Source: Rhodopseudomonas infernalis
Lineage (GTDB): Bacteria; Pseudomonadota; Alphaproteobacteria; Rhizobiales; Xanthobacteraceae
Assembly: GCF_022271405.1 (NCBI RefSeq)
Contig: NZ_JAJNAL010000013.1
Coordinates: forward strand, 1-64,000
Direction of reading: 5' to 3'
Length of the DNA stretch: 64,000 nucleotides
In this document: piece after piece, positions 44,285-53,637 of the stretch
Numbering within the stretch: position 1 is the stretch's first letter
How the letters are laid out: every line of letters begins with the position of its first letter
Translations under genes and position numbers: made by a program
The notes under the pieces: model-generated
Seen by the model: the letters and a program-made list of their open reading frames with translations, nothing else
The model's database searches: none
What the model was told of the DNA's origin: nothing

Positions 44285-45964
44285 TCAGATCAGCCGGTCT
44301 GGCGTGAGCAGCCTGGGGTCCACATGCAATTCGATCACGGATGGACGTTCGGCCGCGATCGCCCGCTCGAGCGCTGGGGGAAATGCAGCATGGGTCTGGA
44401 CCGCCTCAGCGTAGGCGCCGTAGCTCTGCGCCAGCGCAACGAAATCGGGATTGTTCAAGGCCGTTCCGCTGGGGCGCCCCGGAAACTGGTTCTCCTGATG
44501 CATCCGGATCGAGCCGTAGGTCACATTGTTGACGATGATGACGATGATCGGAAGCTGCTCGCGGAACGCCGTCGCAAATTCCTGAGATGCCATCATGAAG
44601 CAGCCGTCGCCCGCCAGACAGACGACCGTGCGATCCGGGTGCCTCAGCTTGGCCGCCAGCGCTGCCGGCAAGCCGTAGCCCATCGAGCCCGACTTCGGCG
44701 CGATCTGAGTGCCCAGTTGGCGGTAGCGGAAGTAGCGGTGCAGCCAGATCGTGTAGTTGCCGGCGCCATTGGTGACGATCGTGTCGGACGGCAATCGATC
44801 GCGCAGGTGCGAGATGATCTCCGCGAGATCCAACGGCGGACGATGCGGTCGGGCCTGCTGATAGGCGACGTACTCATCGCGCCCGGCGGCGCGCCACGCC
44901 GTCCAGGCGGCCGGACTCAACGGCGCGAGATCGGCGAGCCCCGCAATGAAAAGCGAGGCGTCGGCTTCGATCGCCAGCGACGGCGTATAGACCTTGCCAA
45001 GCTCACCGGCTTCCGGAAACACGTGGATCAAGGTGGGCTGCGGAGCGGGAAGATCGAACAATGAGTAGTGCTGAGTGGTGACATCGCCGAGCCGATCGCC
45101 GATGACCAGCACACAGTCGGCCTGCTTGACGCGATCGACCAACTTGCGGCTGCAGCCGAGGCTCAAATCGCCGAGATACTGCTCGCAGTCGTTGTCCAGC
45201 ACGTCCTGCGAGCGGAAGCCGGCAACGACGGGCAGATCGTTGTCCATCACGAACCGGCGGAACGTCTCGGATGCTGCGTTGCTCCATCCAAGATTGCCGA
45301 CGACGATCAGAGGGCGCTGCGCCTGCTGCAGCAGCGCCCGCACCTGCTGCATCTGAGCGGGAAACGGCGCAGTGCGGTCGATCTTGACGGGCGCGGCATC
45401 GGCGGCCGCGCTGAGTTCGCTCAATACGTCCTCAGGCAGCGACAGCGCCACCGGACCGGGGCGTCCCTGCATCGCGACGGCGAAAGCCTGCGCCACCATC
45501 TCGGAGATCTGCTCCGCCGATTCAACTTCGGCCACCCATTTTGTCATCCCGCCGAGCACGCCGGTGTAGTCGACTTCCTGGAACGCCTCGCGGCCCCGAT
45601 AGGCCCGCGGCACCTGGCCGATCAGCAGCAGCAGCGGGGTGGAATCCTGCCACGCGGTGTGTACGCCGACCATCGCGTGCATCGCGCCGGGGCCTCGACT
45701 GACGATGCACACACCCGGGCGGCCGGTGAGCTTGCCGTCGGCTTCCGCCATGTGCGACGCCGTCGCCTCGTGCCGGCAGACGATGAAGCGTACCCCGGCG
45801 TCGGCGTCGGCCAGGGCATCGAACACCGGCAGCGCACTTTCGCCCGGCACCCCGAACATCCGATCGACGCCGTTGCTCCGCAGCGCCGCGACCAGGATTT
45901 CGCCGCCGCTCCGCAGACGCGCTCCGGTCGGCGACGCCGATCCGGCTGAAGGCTGGACATTCAT
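44285..45964 (-). CDS. thiamine-diphosphate-dependent enzyme (acetolactate-synthase-like)
   Basis: 559 aa with the three domains of the ThDP decarboxylase/synthase superfamily. Catalytic Glu66 lies in CRHEATASHMAEAD. The central Rossmann part has VVGNLGWSN. The ThDP site starts with GDG at 452-454 (LAGDGCFMMASQEFAT) and ends at the NN of IIVNN about 27 residues on. Length fits the family. Last gene of the tctCBA operon, 46 nt after tctA, so it likely acts on the imported carboxylate, as a 2-oxoacid decarboxylase or carboligase. A second, biosynthetic acetolactate synthase is not expected in this context. Confidence 0.88.
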   Translation of the reverse strand: MNVQPSAGSASPTGARLRSGGEILVAALRSNGVDRMFGVPGESALPVFDALADADAGVRFIVCRHEATASHMAEADGKLTGRPGVCIVSRGPGAMHAMVGVHTAWQDSTPLLLLIGQVPRAYRGREAFQEVDYTGVLGGMTKWVAEVESAEQISEMVAQAFAVAMQGRPGPVALSLPEDVLSELSAAADAAPVKIDRTAPFPAQMQQVRALLQQAQRPLIVVGNLGWSNAASETFRRFVMDNDLPVVAGFRSQDVLDNDCEQYLGDLSLGCSRKLVDRVKQADCVLVIGDRLGDVTTQHYSLFDLPAPQPTLIHVFPEAGELGKVYTPSLAIEADASLFIAGLADLAPLSPAAWTAWRAAGRDEYVAYQQARPHRPPLDLAEIISHLRDRLPSDTIVTNGAGNYTIWLHRYFRYRQLGTQIAPKSGSMGYGLPAALAAKLRHPDRTVVCLAGDGCFMMASQEFATAFREQLPIIVIIVNNVTYGSIRMHQENQFPGRPSGTALNNPDFVALAQSYGAYAEAVQTHAAFPPALERAIAAERPSVIELHVDPRLLTPDRLI

Positions 45965-46010
45965 GTTCGAATTCCCCGGATCGATACTTTGCAGCCAGCA
46001 CCGCGATCGG

Positions 46011-47513
46011 TCATTCCTGGAACACTTCCTGGCGACGACGAACGATCTGCGGCATCAGCGTCGAGACCAGAAGCGCGACACTCGCCAGCAGCAGCACGCA
46101 ACTGATCGGCCGCTCGAGGAACACCGCCGGATCGCCGTGCGAACTGATGAGGCTGCGACGGAAATTTTCCTCGACCTGCGGCCCCAGCACGAAGCCCATC
46201 AGCAGCGGCGCCGGCTCCGCTCTGAGTTTGAGCAGGACGTAACCCAGCAGCGTGAATCCGACCGTCAGATAGATGTCGAAGCTGGAATTGTTGACCGAAT
46301 ACACGCCGATCGCGCAGACCACGCAGATCACAAGAAACAGAACGCGATAAGGCACCGACAGCAGCCTAACCCAGATGCCGATCAGCGGCAGGTTGATGAT
46401 CACCAGCATGGCGTTGCCGATGAACATGCTGGCGATCAGGCCCCAGAACAGGTCCGGCTGACGCGAGATGATCATCGGCCCCGGCGCGATGCCGTGCAAT
46501 GTCAGCGCGCCGACCATCAGCGCCATGGTGGCGCTGGTGGGGATGCCCATCGTCAGCAGCGGCACGAACGAGGTCTGCGCGGCGGCGTTGTTGGCCGATT
46601 CCGGTCCGGCGACGCCCTCGATGGCGCCGTTGCCGAAACGGCTCGGATCCTTCGCGACTCGCTTCTCGAGCGCGTAGGACGAGAACGACGCCATCGTGGC
46701 TCCGGCGCCGGGAAGCAGGCCGCAGATCGATCCCAGCAGCGTACCGCGCGTCACCGCGCCCCAGGCGCCCCGCAGCACCTTGAACGACGGCCAGATGCTG
46801 GAGATTTGCGCCCGATCAGTCATTCGTGTCGAAGGCCCTTCGAGATTGGAGATCACCTCCGCCACGCCGAACAGGCCCATCACCAGCACGACGAAATTGA
46901 TGCCGTCGGACAGCTCGATCAGCCCGAAGGTCATCCGCGCTTCGCCGGTGTTGACGTCCATGCCAACCATGCCGAGCAGAAGGCCAAGGAAGATCATGCA
47001 CACGGCCCGGAACACCGACCCGTTCGCCAACACCACGGCCGCGACCAAGCCGAGCACCATCAGCGAGAAGTAGTCCGGCGACTCGAAGCGCTGAGCCAAG
47101 AGGGCCAACGGCGGTCCCATCAGGGCGATGACAAGCGTCCCGAAGCATCCGGCCACGAACGAACCGATCGCGGCGATCGCCAGCGCTTCGCCCGCACGGC
47201 CTTGCCGCGCCATCTTGTAGCCGTCGATCGCGGTCACCACCGAGGTCGATTCCCCCGGGATGTTGACCAGGATCGCCGTCGTCGAGCCGCCATATTGCGC
47301 ACCGTAGTAGATGCCGGCCAGCATGATGATCGCCGAAATCGGATTGAGCGCAAAGGTCACCGGCAACAGCAACGAGATCGTCGCGACCGGCCCGAGGCCG
47401 GGCAGCACGCCGATCAACGTGCCGCACAGCGCGCCGCACAGGCAGTACAGCAGGTTTTCAGGCGTGGCGGCGACCGCGAAGCCGTGGCCCAGCAAGGCAA
47501 AGATGTCGATCAT
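46011..47513 (-). CDS. tctA: tripartite tricarboxylate transporter large membrane subunit TctA
   Basis: 500 aa with about 12 transmembrane segments. Conserved motifs include [45 protein letters not shown] and [21 protein letters not shown], the glycine-rich duplicated loops of TctA. It couples ion gradients to uptake of a carboxylate presented by the TctC-type binding protein. The ATG at 47513 overlaps the tctB stop (ATGA). Confidence 0.92.
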   Translation of the reverse strand: MIDIFALLGHGFAVAATPENLLYCLCGALCGTLIGVLPGLGPVATISLLLPVTFALNPISAIIMLAGIYYGAQYGGSTTAILVNIPGESTSVVTAIDGYKMARQGRAGEALAIAAIGSFVAGCFGTLVIALMGPPLALLAQRFESPDYFSLMVLGLVAAVVLANGSVFRAVCMIFLGLLLGMVGMDVNTGEARMTFGLIELSDGINFVVLVMGLFGVAEVISNLEGPSTRMTDRAQISSIWPSFKVLRGAWGAVTRGTLLGSICGLLPGAGATMASFSSYALEKRVAKDPSRFGNGAIEGVAGPESANNAAAQTSFVPLLTMGIPTSATMALMVGALTLHGIAPGPMIISRQPDLFWGLIASMFIGNAMLVIINLPLIGIWVRLLSVPYRVLFLVICVVCAIGVYSVNNSSFDIYLTVGFTLLGYVLLKLRAEPAPLLMGFVLGPQVEENFRRSLISSHGDPAVFLERPISCVLLLASVALLVSTLMPQIVRRRQEVFQE

Positions 47514-47959
47514 GGCCAGACGCTGACTGGAATCTGGAGGACCCACACGAACAGCACTGAACTCGCCGCCGCGCATCCGACGGCGGTCACCGCGGTCTGC
47601 AGCAGCGTCGTTTCGCGCGACGCCAGCGCGGCGAGGCCGACTTGCGCCAGAACCGCCACGACCATGCCGGCCCGCTCCAGCAGCGCGCCGAATGCTGCGA
47701 ACGAGATGAGGATGAAGAACAGGGGCCGCAGATGAAAGTGCTGCACCGGCACGCCTCCGATCAGCACGCCCTTGAGGATCAGGATCAGCCCCATCCCGAG
47801 CAGCGCCACCGCCAGCCCGAAGGGGAAATAACCGGGGCCCATCTCCAACACAGTCCCGACTTCCAGCGTCCGGATGTAGCTGAGCGCCACGATCGCAACC
47901 ACCGCCAGCAGTGCTCCGGTGCAGACGTCCTCGTTGACGCTTTGTCCGACCGATTTCAT
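47510..47959 (-). CDS. tctB: tripartite tricarboxylate transporter small membrane subunit TctB
   Basis: 149 aa with four transmembrane helices and the TctB-typical EMGPGYFPFGLAVALLGMGLILILKG. The ATG at 47959 gives a normal N-terminus; the longer frame upstream overlaps tctC in another frame and is unlikely. Coupled to tctA by a 4-nt overlap and 110 nt after tctC. Confidence 0.87.
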   Translation of the reverse strand: MKSVGQSVNEDVCTGALLAVVAIVALSYIRTLEVGTVLEMGPGYFPFGLAVALLGMGLILILKGVLIGGVPVQHFHLRPLFFILISFAAFGALLERAGMVVAVLAQVGLAALASRETTLLQTAVTAVGCAAASSVLFVWVLQIPVSVWP

Positions 47960-48069
47960 TGAGTCATTCCGTTGATTGCGGGACGTTGATCGCGGACGGG
48001 CGATGCCGCGTACTATGGGGTCGGCCCGACCTGTACCGGTCGGGACGACCGTACTGCGCGGCACTCGAA

Positions 48070-49041
48070 TCAGGTCTTGTTCCCGCGGATTTCCTTCATC
48101 AGTTCTTTCCACTGATCGAGTTCGGTGGCGATCGCGGCTCTGAACTGATCGGGCGTGGTGAAAACAGTCGACGCGCCCACCACAGCCATCGCCTTCTTGA
48201 CCTCCGGATCGTCGGCCATCTTCTTGAGAGCTTGCGAGAGCTTCTCCACCACGGGGGCAGGCGTCCCCCCCGGCGCCATGATGGCATTCCACGATTCAGC
48301 GCTGTAATTCGGCAGAATGGCTTCGGCGACGGTCGGCAGGTCCGGAGCAAACTCGCTGCGCTTCTCGCTGGTCACGGCGATCGCCCGCACCGTATTGGCC
48401 TCCATCTGCGGAAGCGCGTCCGTCATGTTGGTGAAGGACAAATTGACCTCGCCCGACACCACCGCCGCGGTCGCCGGCGCTCCGCCCTTGAACGGCACGT
48501 GCGTCATCTTGGTCCCCGTGCGCGCCTGGAACAGCGCGACCGAGAAGTACATCAGCCCGGCAGCACCGCTCGACCCGAAGCTCAGCTTGCCCGGATTCGC
48601 CTTGGCGTAGTCGACCAGCTCCTGCATCGATTTCGCCGGCACCGAAGGGTTGACGATCACAGTCTGCGGGATGGTGCTGATGATGCTGATCGGCGTCAGA
48701 TCCTTGAGCGGATCGTATTTCACACCCTGGGCGACCGGCGCGATCGACACCGCGCCGATGCTGCAGACGCACAGTGCGTAGCCGTCGCCCGGCAGCTTGG
48801 ACACGAAGTCGGTTCCAACGATGCCCCCGCCGCCGGCGCGGTTCTCGACGATCACCGTCTGTCCGAACGTCTTCTGCAGATAGTTGCCGGTGATGCGCGC
48901 GACCGTATCGGTGTAGCCGCCTGGAGCATAGGGCACGATCAGCCGAATACTCTTTGACGGCCACTCTTCTGCAGAGGCAGCCGTCCACGCCATCGAAGAC
49001 AGCAGCAACGCGGCTGCCGCAATCAGTTTCGTCCTTGCCAT
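48070..49041 (-). CDS. tctC: tripartite tricarboxylate transporter substrate-binding protein (TctC/Bug family)
   Basis: 323 aa. The signal peptide LIAAAALLLSSMAWTAASA is probably cut before EEWPSK. The Bug fold begins SIRLIVPYAPGGYTDTVARI, continues IVENRAGGGGIVGTDFV, and has the LTPISIISTIPQTVIVNPSVPAKSMQELVDYAKANPGKLSFGSSGAAG hinge. Bug proteins bind diverse carboxylates. ATG 49041 with GAGGGGCGAG upstream is preferred to ATG 49059. First gene of the tct operon; a conserved 21-bp element lies about 100 nt upstream. Confidence 0.9.
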   Translation of the reverse strand: MARTKLIAAAALLLSSMAWTAASAEEWPSKSIRLIVPYAPGGYTDTVARITGNYLQKTFGQTVIVENRAGGGGIVGTDFVSKLPGDGYALCVCSIGAVSIAPVAQGVKYDPLKDLTPISIISTIPQTVIVNPSVPAKSMQELVDYAKANPGKLSFGSSGAAGLMYFSVALFQARTGTKMTHVPFKGGAPATAAVVSGEVNLSFTNMTDALPQMEANTVRAIAVTSEKRSEFAPDLPTVAEAILPNYSAESWNAIMAPGGTPAPVVEKLSQALKKMADDPEVKKAMAVVGASTVFTTPDQFRAAIATELDQWKELMKEIRGNKT

Positions 49042-49587
49042 GAGTCTCGCCCCTCGCATGTCGGTTCAGCGCTGATCAATCCTGGTGCCGAACGCTCCCG
49101 GGCGTAGACTATCTTGGCGCGTTTTCCGTCATGCAATGTAGAAAAAACTCACGAAGATGGGTTCGAAAAATGCATCGTCGGCGAGGCGATATTGCCTGCG
49201 GGACAGGCGTTTCTCGCCCAAACAACATGCATCCCGCTCAGGCTCGGGTCAGCACATGCAACTGGCGGCTCGCTCGTCGGCGGGCGAGCGGATGGAACCC
49301 CGCACAGACTTTGGTGATACCGACGCGTGGATGCGCTGCGAAGTGCGGGAGCCTCGAGGCGGACAGACAAAGGCGCGTATTCGGCAGGAAGCGCGACTGT
49401 CGAGTTGCTCGTCTCTTGAAAGCGCACGTCGTTTCAGTACGCAAATGAAACCGACGTCTCGGCGAGAGTGGATGATTGAACGATATGCAGGGCGAAGGCT
49501 CGGCGCCGCCAGCGATCGGCCGCCGAGCCGCCCGTTCAATCGAAAGAGATGCCGTGCATGCGACGCAAACTGCGTGCAAGTCCCCGG
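49042..49587. other. 546-nt gene-free interval upstream of tctC
   Basis: Open frames on both strands lack any family feature. The notable content is the direct-repeat element at 49139-49175. It probably contains the tct promoter. Confidence 0.5.
49139..49175. promoter_or_regulatory. copy 1 of a conserved element (TAGAAAAAACTCACG...)
   Basis: Positions 49139-49159 are identical over 21 nt to 50233-50253, and similarity continues for about another 16 nt (GT.CG.AAAA then ATCG). Relative to the minus-strand genes both copies have the same orientation, about 100 nt before tctC here. A shared regulator site is the simplest explanation. Confidence 0.6.
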
Positions 49588-49974
49588 TTAGGCCCCGGGA
49601 GCCCAGCGACGCGAGATTTCCGCGCGGTTCTCGTAGGACGCCTCGAAGATCGGCGCCGCCAGCGTCGCCCGGACGTGCAGGATGGTCTTTTCGAGATTCC
49701 GGAAGCCGTGCTTCATGCCGGCCGGAATCAGCACCGACTGATTGGCGGTGACGATGGCGGTTTCGCCATTCAGCGAAATTTCGGCACGCCCCTCGATCAC
49801 TTCCAGTATTTCCTCGACCGCATGAATATGAATCGGAGCCCCGAGATCGGGATCGCAGAACTGATCGAACACGCACATCTGTCGACCGCCGAGCAGGAAC
49901 GACAACCGCATCCGCGTCATCACGCCGTCCCGCCACTTTTCCAGCGGTTGAGCATTGTGGTCCAGAACCTTCAT
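49588..49974 (-). CDS. small cupin-domain protein
   Basis: 128 aa with one cupin barrel. Motif 1 is GAPIHIHAVEEILEVIEGRAEI with HxH and Glu; motif 2 is VLIPAGMKHGFRN with PxGxxH. The metal site looks complete. The ATG at 49974 is set by family alignment and an AAAGG site; the frame is open further up without features. Possibly a dioxygenase, isomerase or sensor in the pathway of the flanking Tct and hydrolase genes. Confidence 0.82.
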   Translation of the reverse strand: MKVLDHNAQPLEKWRDGVMTRMRLSFLLGGRQMCVFDQFCDPDLGAPIHIHAVEEILEVIEGRAEISLNGETAIVTANQSVLIPAGMKHGFRNLEKTILHVRATLAAPIFEASYENRAEISRRWAPGA

Positions 49975-50461
49975 GGCAGAGCCTTTCGTTGAGTTTCTCT
50001 CGAGGAAGAATGGATGTTCGCCGCGGCTTGGGCCAGGCCGATCAGACACCGGCAATGCGCGGCCTCGTCGGATCGGACGCGCGTCATGATGTTAGGCAAC
50101 CAGCATCTGCTCGCTCTCGTTAGAACGGACGGGCCGTCAAATACGCATCGGCGCACTCCCGCAGCGCGGGTGCGGGTGCTGCGCGCGAGAGCGTAGATCG
50201 AAGCTATCCGGAACCGGCCCGGAGCGCGCAACTAGAAAAAACTCACGAAGATGCGTGCGGAAAACTCATCGCGCGGCTGTCGGGCCTGCCGAATTCTCGG
50301 GCTTCTCGCGCGCGATCATCGTGCACTGCGCACAATCGGCGATCAAAAGGGTCGTGGCGCCGCATCACGAGCATTGATGATTTTTTTGAAGCTTATCGAT
50401 CACCGCACTTTGTATTACGCGTCAGGCTGAGATCGGCATGAACGACGAGGCCTGAGCCAGA
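49975..50461. other. 487-nt gene-free interval between divergent cupin and hydrolase genes
   Basis: Holds the second copy of the 21-bp repeat (50233-50253) and an AT-rich patch GATTTTTTTGAAGCTTATCGATC at about 50378-50400 close to the alpha/beta hydrolase. Promoters for both neighbours are expected here. No gene is supported. Confidence 0.5.
50233..50270. promoter_or_regulatory. copy 2 of the conserved 21-bp element
   Basis: 50233-50253 equals 49139-49159 exactly. It lies about 260 nt upstream of the cupin start and about 210 nt before the alpha/beta hydrolase start, so it could serve either gene. Confidence 0.55.
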
Positions 50462-51274
50462 ATGCCATACGCGGGTGACAACGACAGCTTGTACTACGAA
50501 GACAGCGGGCACGGCCCGGCAATCGTCTTCATTCCCGGCTTCGGCGGCGTCGGTTCGTTCTGGAAGCGCCAGGTGGAGTTCTTCAGTCGATCCTATCGGG
50601 TGATCGCGATCGATCAACGCGGTGCCGGCTTCAGCGCACGCACCCGCAAACCCTATTCGATCGGCCAGATGACCGATGACGTCCGCATCGTGTTGGACAG
50701 TGCCGGCATCGATATCGCCACCCTGGTCGGCCACTCCACCGGCGGCGCGATAGCCCAGACGCTGGCGGTCGAGTCACCGACGCGGGTTGCCGCGCTGGTG
50801 CTGTCGTCGACCTGGTGCACGCCCGGCAATTATTTCCGCCGCGTGTTCGAATTCCGTCGCTCGCTGCTGGAACTCGGCGCGACCGACCTGTTCCACAAGG
50901 CCGGCGTGTTCTTCCGCTATCCGCCGGATTATGCGGAAGTCCACGATGCCAGCTTCGATGGCGGCGGCGCCGTCGACGTCGACATCACCATCTCGCGGAT
51001 CGACGCGATCCTGAATGCCGACATGAGCGCGATCAGCCCGCGCGTCGCGGTGCCGACCTTGGTGCTCGCCGCGCGCGACGACACTCTGATCCCGAAATAC
51101 ATGTCGGATCAGCTCGCGAAACGGATCCCGGGCGCGGACTACATCGTGCTCGACCGCGGCGGCCACTTCCTGCCGGAAACGCGGGGCGACGACTACAACG
51201 GTGCGCTTGCCGGCTTCTTCCGCCAGCGAAGTGTCGAAGCACCAAGCCTGACAGCCCAGGAGCTGGCGCGATGA
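50462..51274 (+). CDS. alpha/beta-fold hydrolase (3-oxoadipate enol-lactonase/RutD-like)
   Basis: 270 aa. The nucleophile elbow GHSTGG places Ser92; an acidic residue in AARDDTLIP (Asp206 or Asp207) and His235 (RGGHFLPE) complete the triad. The oxyanion loop is IPGFGGVGSFW. A cap domain lies at about 125-185. Relatives include enol-lactonases and carbamate- or ester-cleaving enzymes. No signal peptide, so cytoplasmic. Single gene, convergent with the LysR gene and divergent from the cupin gene. Confidence 0.87.
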   Translation: MPYAGDNDSLYYEDSGHGPAIVFIPGFGGVGSFWKRQVEFFSRSYRVIAIDQRGAGFSARTRKPYSIGQMTDDVRIVLDSAGIDIATLVGHSTGGAIAQTLAVESPTRVAALVLSSTWCTPGNYFRRVFEFRRSLLELGATDLFHKAGVFFRYPPDYAEVHDASFDGGGAVDVDITISRIDAILNADMSAISPRVAVPTLVLAARDDTLIPKYMSDQLAKRIPGADYIVLDRGGHFLPETRGDDYNGALAGFFRQRSVEAPSLTAQELAR

Positions 51275-51298
51275 GTGGAAACTGCGGACGCGGGGCGG

Positions 51299-52165
51299 TC
51301 AGAACCCGGCCGCGAACTTGGCCTTGATGAACTCTGCGAATCCAGCATGCTTGGCCAGCGCAATCTTGTCCGCATCGGCGATCAGATAGAGATCGCGCGG
51401 CCGCGTGTCGGAATAGCGGTCGAGCAGCTTCACCAGCCGGCCGGTGCCGAGGTCGTCGTTGACCAGAAAGGCCGCCAGCCGCGCGATGCCGAATCCGTCA
51501 AGCGCGGCGCGGTAGACAGCGCTGCCGAAGCTGATGAGGCGGCTGGGCGGAACGATGTTGAGCTCCTTGTCTTCGACGAAGAACTGCCAATGCGGATGAG
51601 TGCTTATCACCAGGCAATTGTGGGCTTGGAGGTCGCGCGGGTGCTGCGGTGTGCCGTGGCGCTCGAGATAGTCCGGCGCCGCGCAGATCGTCCACGGATT
51701 GGCCGTCAGCTTCATCGAGACCTTGTTCTTGTCCGAGGACGCCAGCGACTGCACGATGAAGTCGTAGTCGACGTTGGAGCCGAGCTCGGTCGGAACAAGC
51801 TCGATGCGCATCTGCGGATGGGCGTGCAAATATTCCTCGACGAACCCCACCAGCTTGCGTTCCAGCAGCGCTGCCGGCGCTCCGACGACAAGCTGACCAA
51901 CAGGAATCGGCGAGAACTGCTCCAGATCGTCAGCGGCCGACGCGATCGCCGCCAGGAGCGGCTTGATCCGGGCGAAGTACGCCTCACCCGCCGCGGTGAG
52001 CTCGACCTTGCGGGTGGTCCGGGACAGCAGTTGGACACCGAGCTTGTCTTCCAGCAGTGCGACGCGCCGACTGATCGCCGACGGCGTCAGCCGCAACCTG
52101 CGGGCCGCGCCGGCAAAGCCGCCGCTTTCTGCCACCAGAATGAAGACCTCGAGTTCCGACGCCAT
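51299..52165 (-). CDS. LysR family transcriptional regulator
   Basis: 288 aa. The N-terminal winged helix (LEVFILVAESGGFAGAARRLRLTPSAISRRVALLEDKLGVQLLSRTTRKVELTAAGEAYF) is standard, followed by a type II binding-protein-like effector domain. The ATG at 52165 is chosen by family alignment, although the frame is open another 190 nt. Divergent from the FAD monooxygenase gene, the classical LysR arrangement, with a TTCGG-CTTT-CCGAA site between. It likely activates the monooxygenase/dehydrogenase pair. Confidence 0.9.
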   Translation of the reverse strand: MASELEVFILVAESGGFAGAARRLRLTPSAISRRVALLEDKLGVQLLSRTTRKVELTAAGEAYFARIKPLLAAIASAADDLEQFSPIPVGQLVVGAPAALLERKLVGFVEEYLHAHPQMRIELVPTELGSNVDYDFIVQSLASSDKNKVSMKLTANPWTICAAPDYLERHGTPQHPRDLQAHNCLVISTHPHWQFFVEDKELNIVPPSRLISFGSAVYRAALDGFGIARLAAFLVNDDLGTGRLVKLLDRYSDTRPRDLYLIADADKIALAKHAGFAEFIKAKFAAGF

Positions 52166-52205
52166 CGTTTGTCCGTTGCCTCCGCGTTGGTGCGGCGATC
52201 CCTGC

Positions 52206-52219
52206 TTCGGCTTTCCGAA
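52206..52219. promoter_or_regulatory. LysR-type T-N11-A inverted repeat TTCGG-CTTT-CCGAA
   Basis: A perfect 5-4-5 dyad with a T-N11-A core (T52206, A52218) inside a larger imperfect dyad with GATC(C)CC/GGGATC ends at 52197-52225. It lies 41-54 nt from the LysR start and within the 209-nt divergent promoter region, exactly where a LysR recognition site is expected. Confidence 0.6.
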
Positions 52220-52374
52220 GGGATCGTCGTTCACCTTGCCATACAACGGATTCGGCAGAAAGCGATCGGCCGGCTCGCGAGGCGAGCGTCGCCCCTTTTC
52301 CCATGCCCGGCCGGCACGCTTGCCGTGCATCCGCCGGGTGTTCACAATTCCAATCAATCCGAGAGGCTGAACAG

Positions 52375-53631
52375 ATGAGCAAGACGCCGAACGTCGTCAT
52401 CGCCGGTGGAGGCATTTGCGGGCTCGCGCTCGCGCTCAACCTGCATCGCCGCGGCATCGCCTGCCGCGTGTACGAGCGGGCGCCGGAAATCAAGCCGCTC
52501 GGCGTCGGCATCACGCTGCTCCCCCACGCGATGCGCGAACTGACCGCGCTGGGCCTGCGCGACGAACTGGTCGCGGTCGGCATCGAGAATCGCGAGAGCG
52601 CGTTCTTCAACCGGTTCGGCCAGCTCATCTACAAGGAGCCGCGCGGCAGATACGCCGGCTACGATGTTCCCGAGATCGGCATCCATCGCGGGCGGCTTCA
52701 TGTCATCCTGGCTGACGCAGTGCGCAGCCGGCTCGGCGCCGAGGCGGTGGTGACGGATTGCGAGTGCACCGGCGTGACGCAGAACGAGGACGGCGTCACG
52801 GTGAACTTCCGGCAGACGACCACCGGGCAGACGCTGGACAGCGTTCACGGCGATATCGTCGTCGCCTGCGACGGCGTCAACTCCGCGATCCGCAAGCAGT
52901 ACTATCCGGACGACAAGCTGGCGTTCGCCGGCATCAACAGTTGGCGCGGCGTGACCCGGCACAAGCCGATCCTCGGCGGGCGGACCTACATGCGGGTCGG
53001 CTCCATCCGAACCGGCAAGATAGTGATCTATCCGATCATCGACAACTTCGACGACGAGGGCAATCAGCTGATCAATTGGATGGCCGATATCGAGCGGGAC
53101 ACCTTCGTTCGCAACGACTGGAACCAGCCGGGCAAGCTCGAGGATTTTCTGCCGGTGTACCAGGACTGGAAGTTCGACTGGCTCGACGTCGCGCAGATGA
53201 TCCGCGACGCGCATCAGATCCTCGAATACCCGATGGTCGACAAGGACCCGATCGAGACCTGGACGTTCGACCGGGTGACGCTCGCCGGCGACGCTGCACA
53301 CCCGATGTATCCACGCGGCTCCAACGGTGCGGCGCAAAGCCTGATCGACGCGCGAACGCTCGCGGACACCCTGGTGGCGCATCAGGACATGAAGCAGGCG
53401 CTCAAAGCCTATGAGGCGGTGCGCGCCAAGGCCGCCGCCGCAGTGGTTCGCACCAACCGGCAGTCGCCGCCGGACTTCATCAACACGACGGTGGAACGGC
53501 TGGTCGGCGACAAGCCGTTCGACAAGCTCGACGACTACATCACCCAGGACGAACTCCGGCAGCTGTCGGAGAACTACAAACAGGTCGCCGGCTTCACGCT
53601 GGCCGACGTCGTTCCGGCGCGCGGGGGCTGA
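52375..53631 (+). CDS. FAD-dependent monooxygenase (salicylate/3-hydroxybenzoate hydroxylase family)
   Basis: 418-aa class A flavoprotein monooxygenase. The dinucleotide motif GGGICG is at residues 11-16 with Glu/Arg ERAPEI closing the second strand. The DG motif reads VVACDGVNSAIRK, and LAGDAAHPMYPRGSNGAAQSLIDA (Asp306) is the second FAD motif. It inserts one oxygen atom using NAD(P)H; the aromatic or N-heterocyclic substrate is unknown. ATG 52375 follows GAGAGG. AspDH-like gene starts 6 nt after its stop, so the two are co-expressed. Confidence 0.88.
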   Translation: MSKTPNVVIAGGGICGLALALNLHRRGIACRVYERAPEIKPLGVGITLLPHAMRELTALGLRDELVAVGIENRESAFFNRFGQLIYKEPRGRYAGYDVPEIGIHRGRLHVILADAVRSRLGAEAVVTDCECTGVTQNEDGVTVNFRQTTTGQTLDSVHGDIVVACDGVNSAIRKQYYPDDKLAFAGINSWRGVTRHKPILGGRTYMRVGSIRTGKIVIYPIIDNFDDEGNQLINWMADIERDTFVRNDWNQPGKLEDFLPVYQDWKFDWLDVAQMIRDAHQILEYPMVDKDPIETWTFDRVTLAGDAAHPMYPRGSNGAAQSLIDARTLADTLVAHQDMKQALKAYEAVRAKAAAAVVRTNRQSPPDFINTTVERLVGDKPFDKLDDYITQDELRQLSENYKQVAGFTLADVVPARGG

Positions 53632-53637
53632 GCCGCA

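Noticed and set aside
45639-47735. 698-codon plus-strand frame across tctA and the ThDP gene
   Set aside because: His/Arg/Gln-rich translation typical of reverse-complement reading; it covers parts of three well-supported genes.
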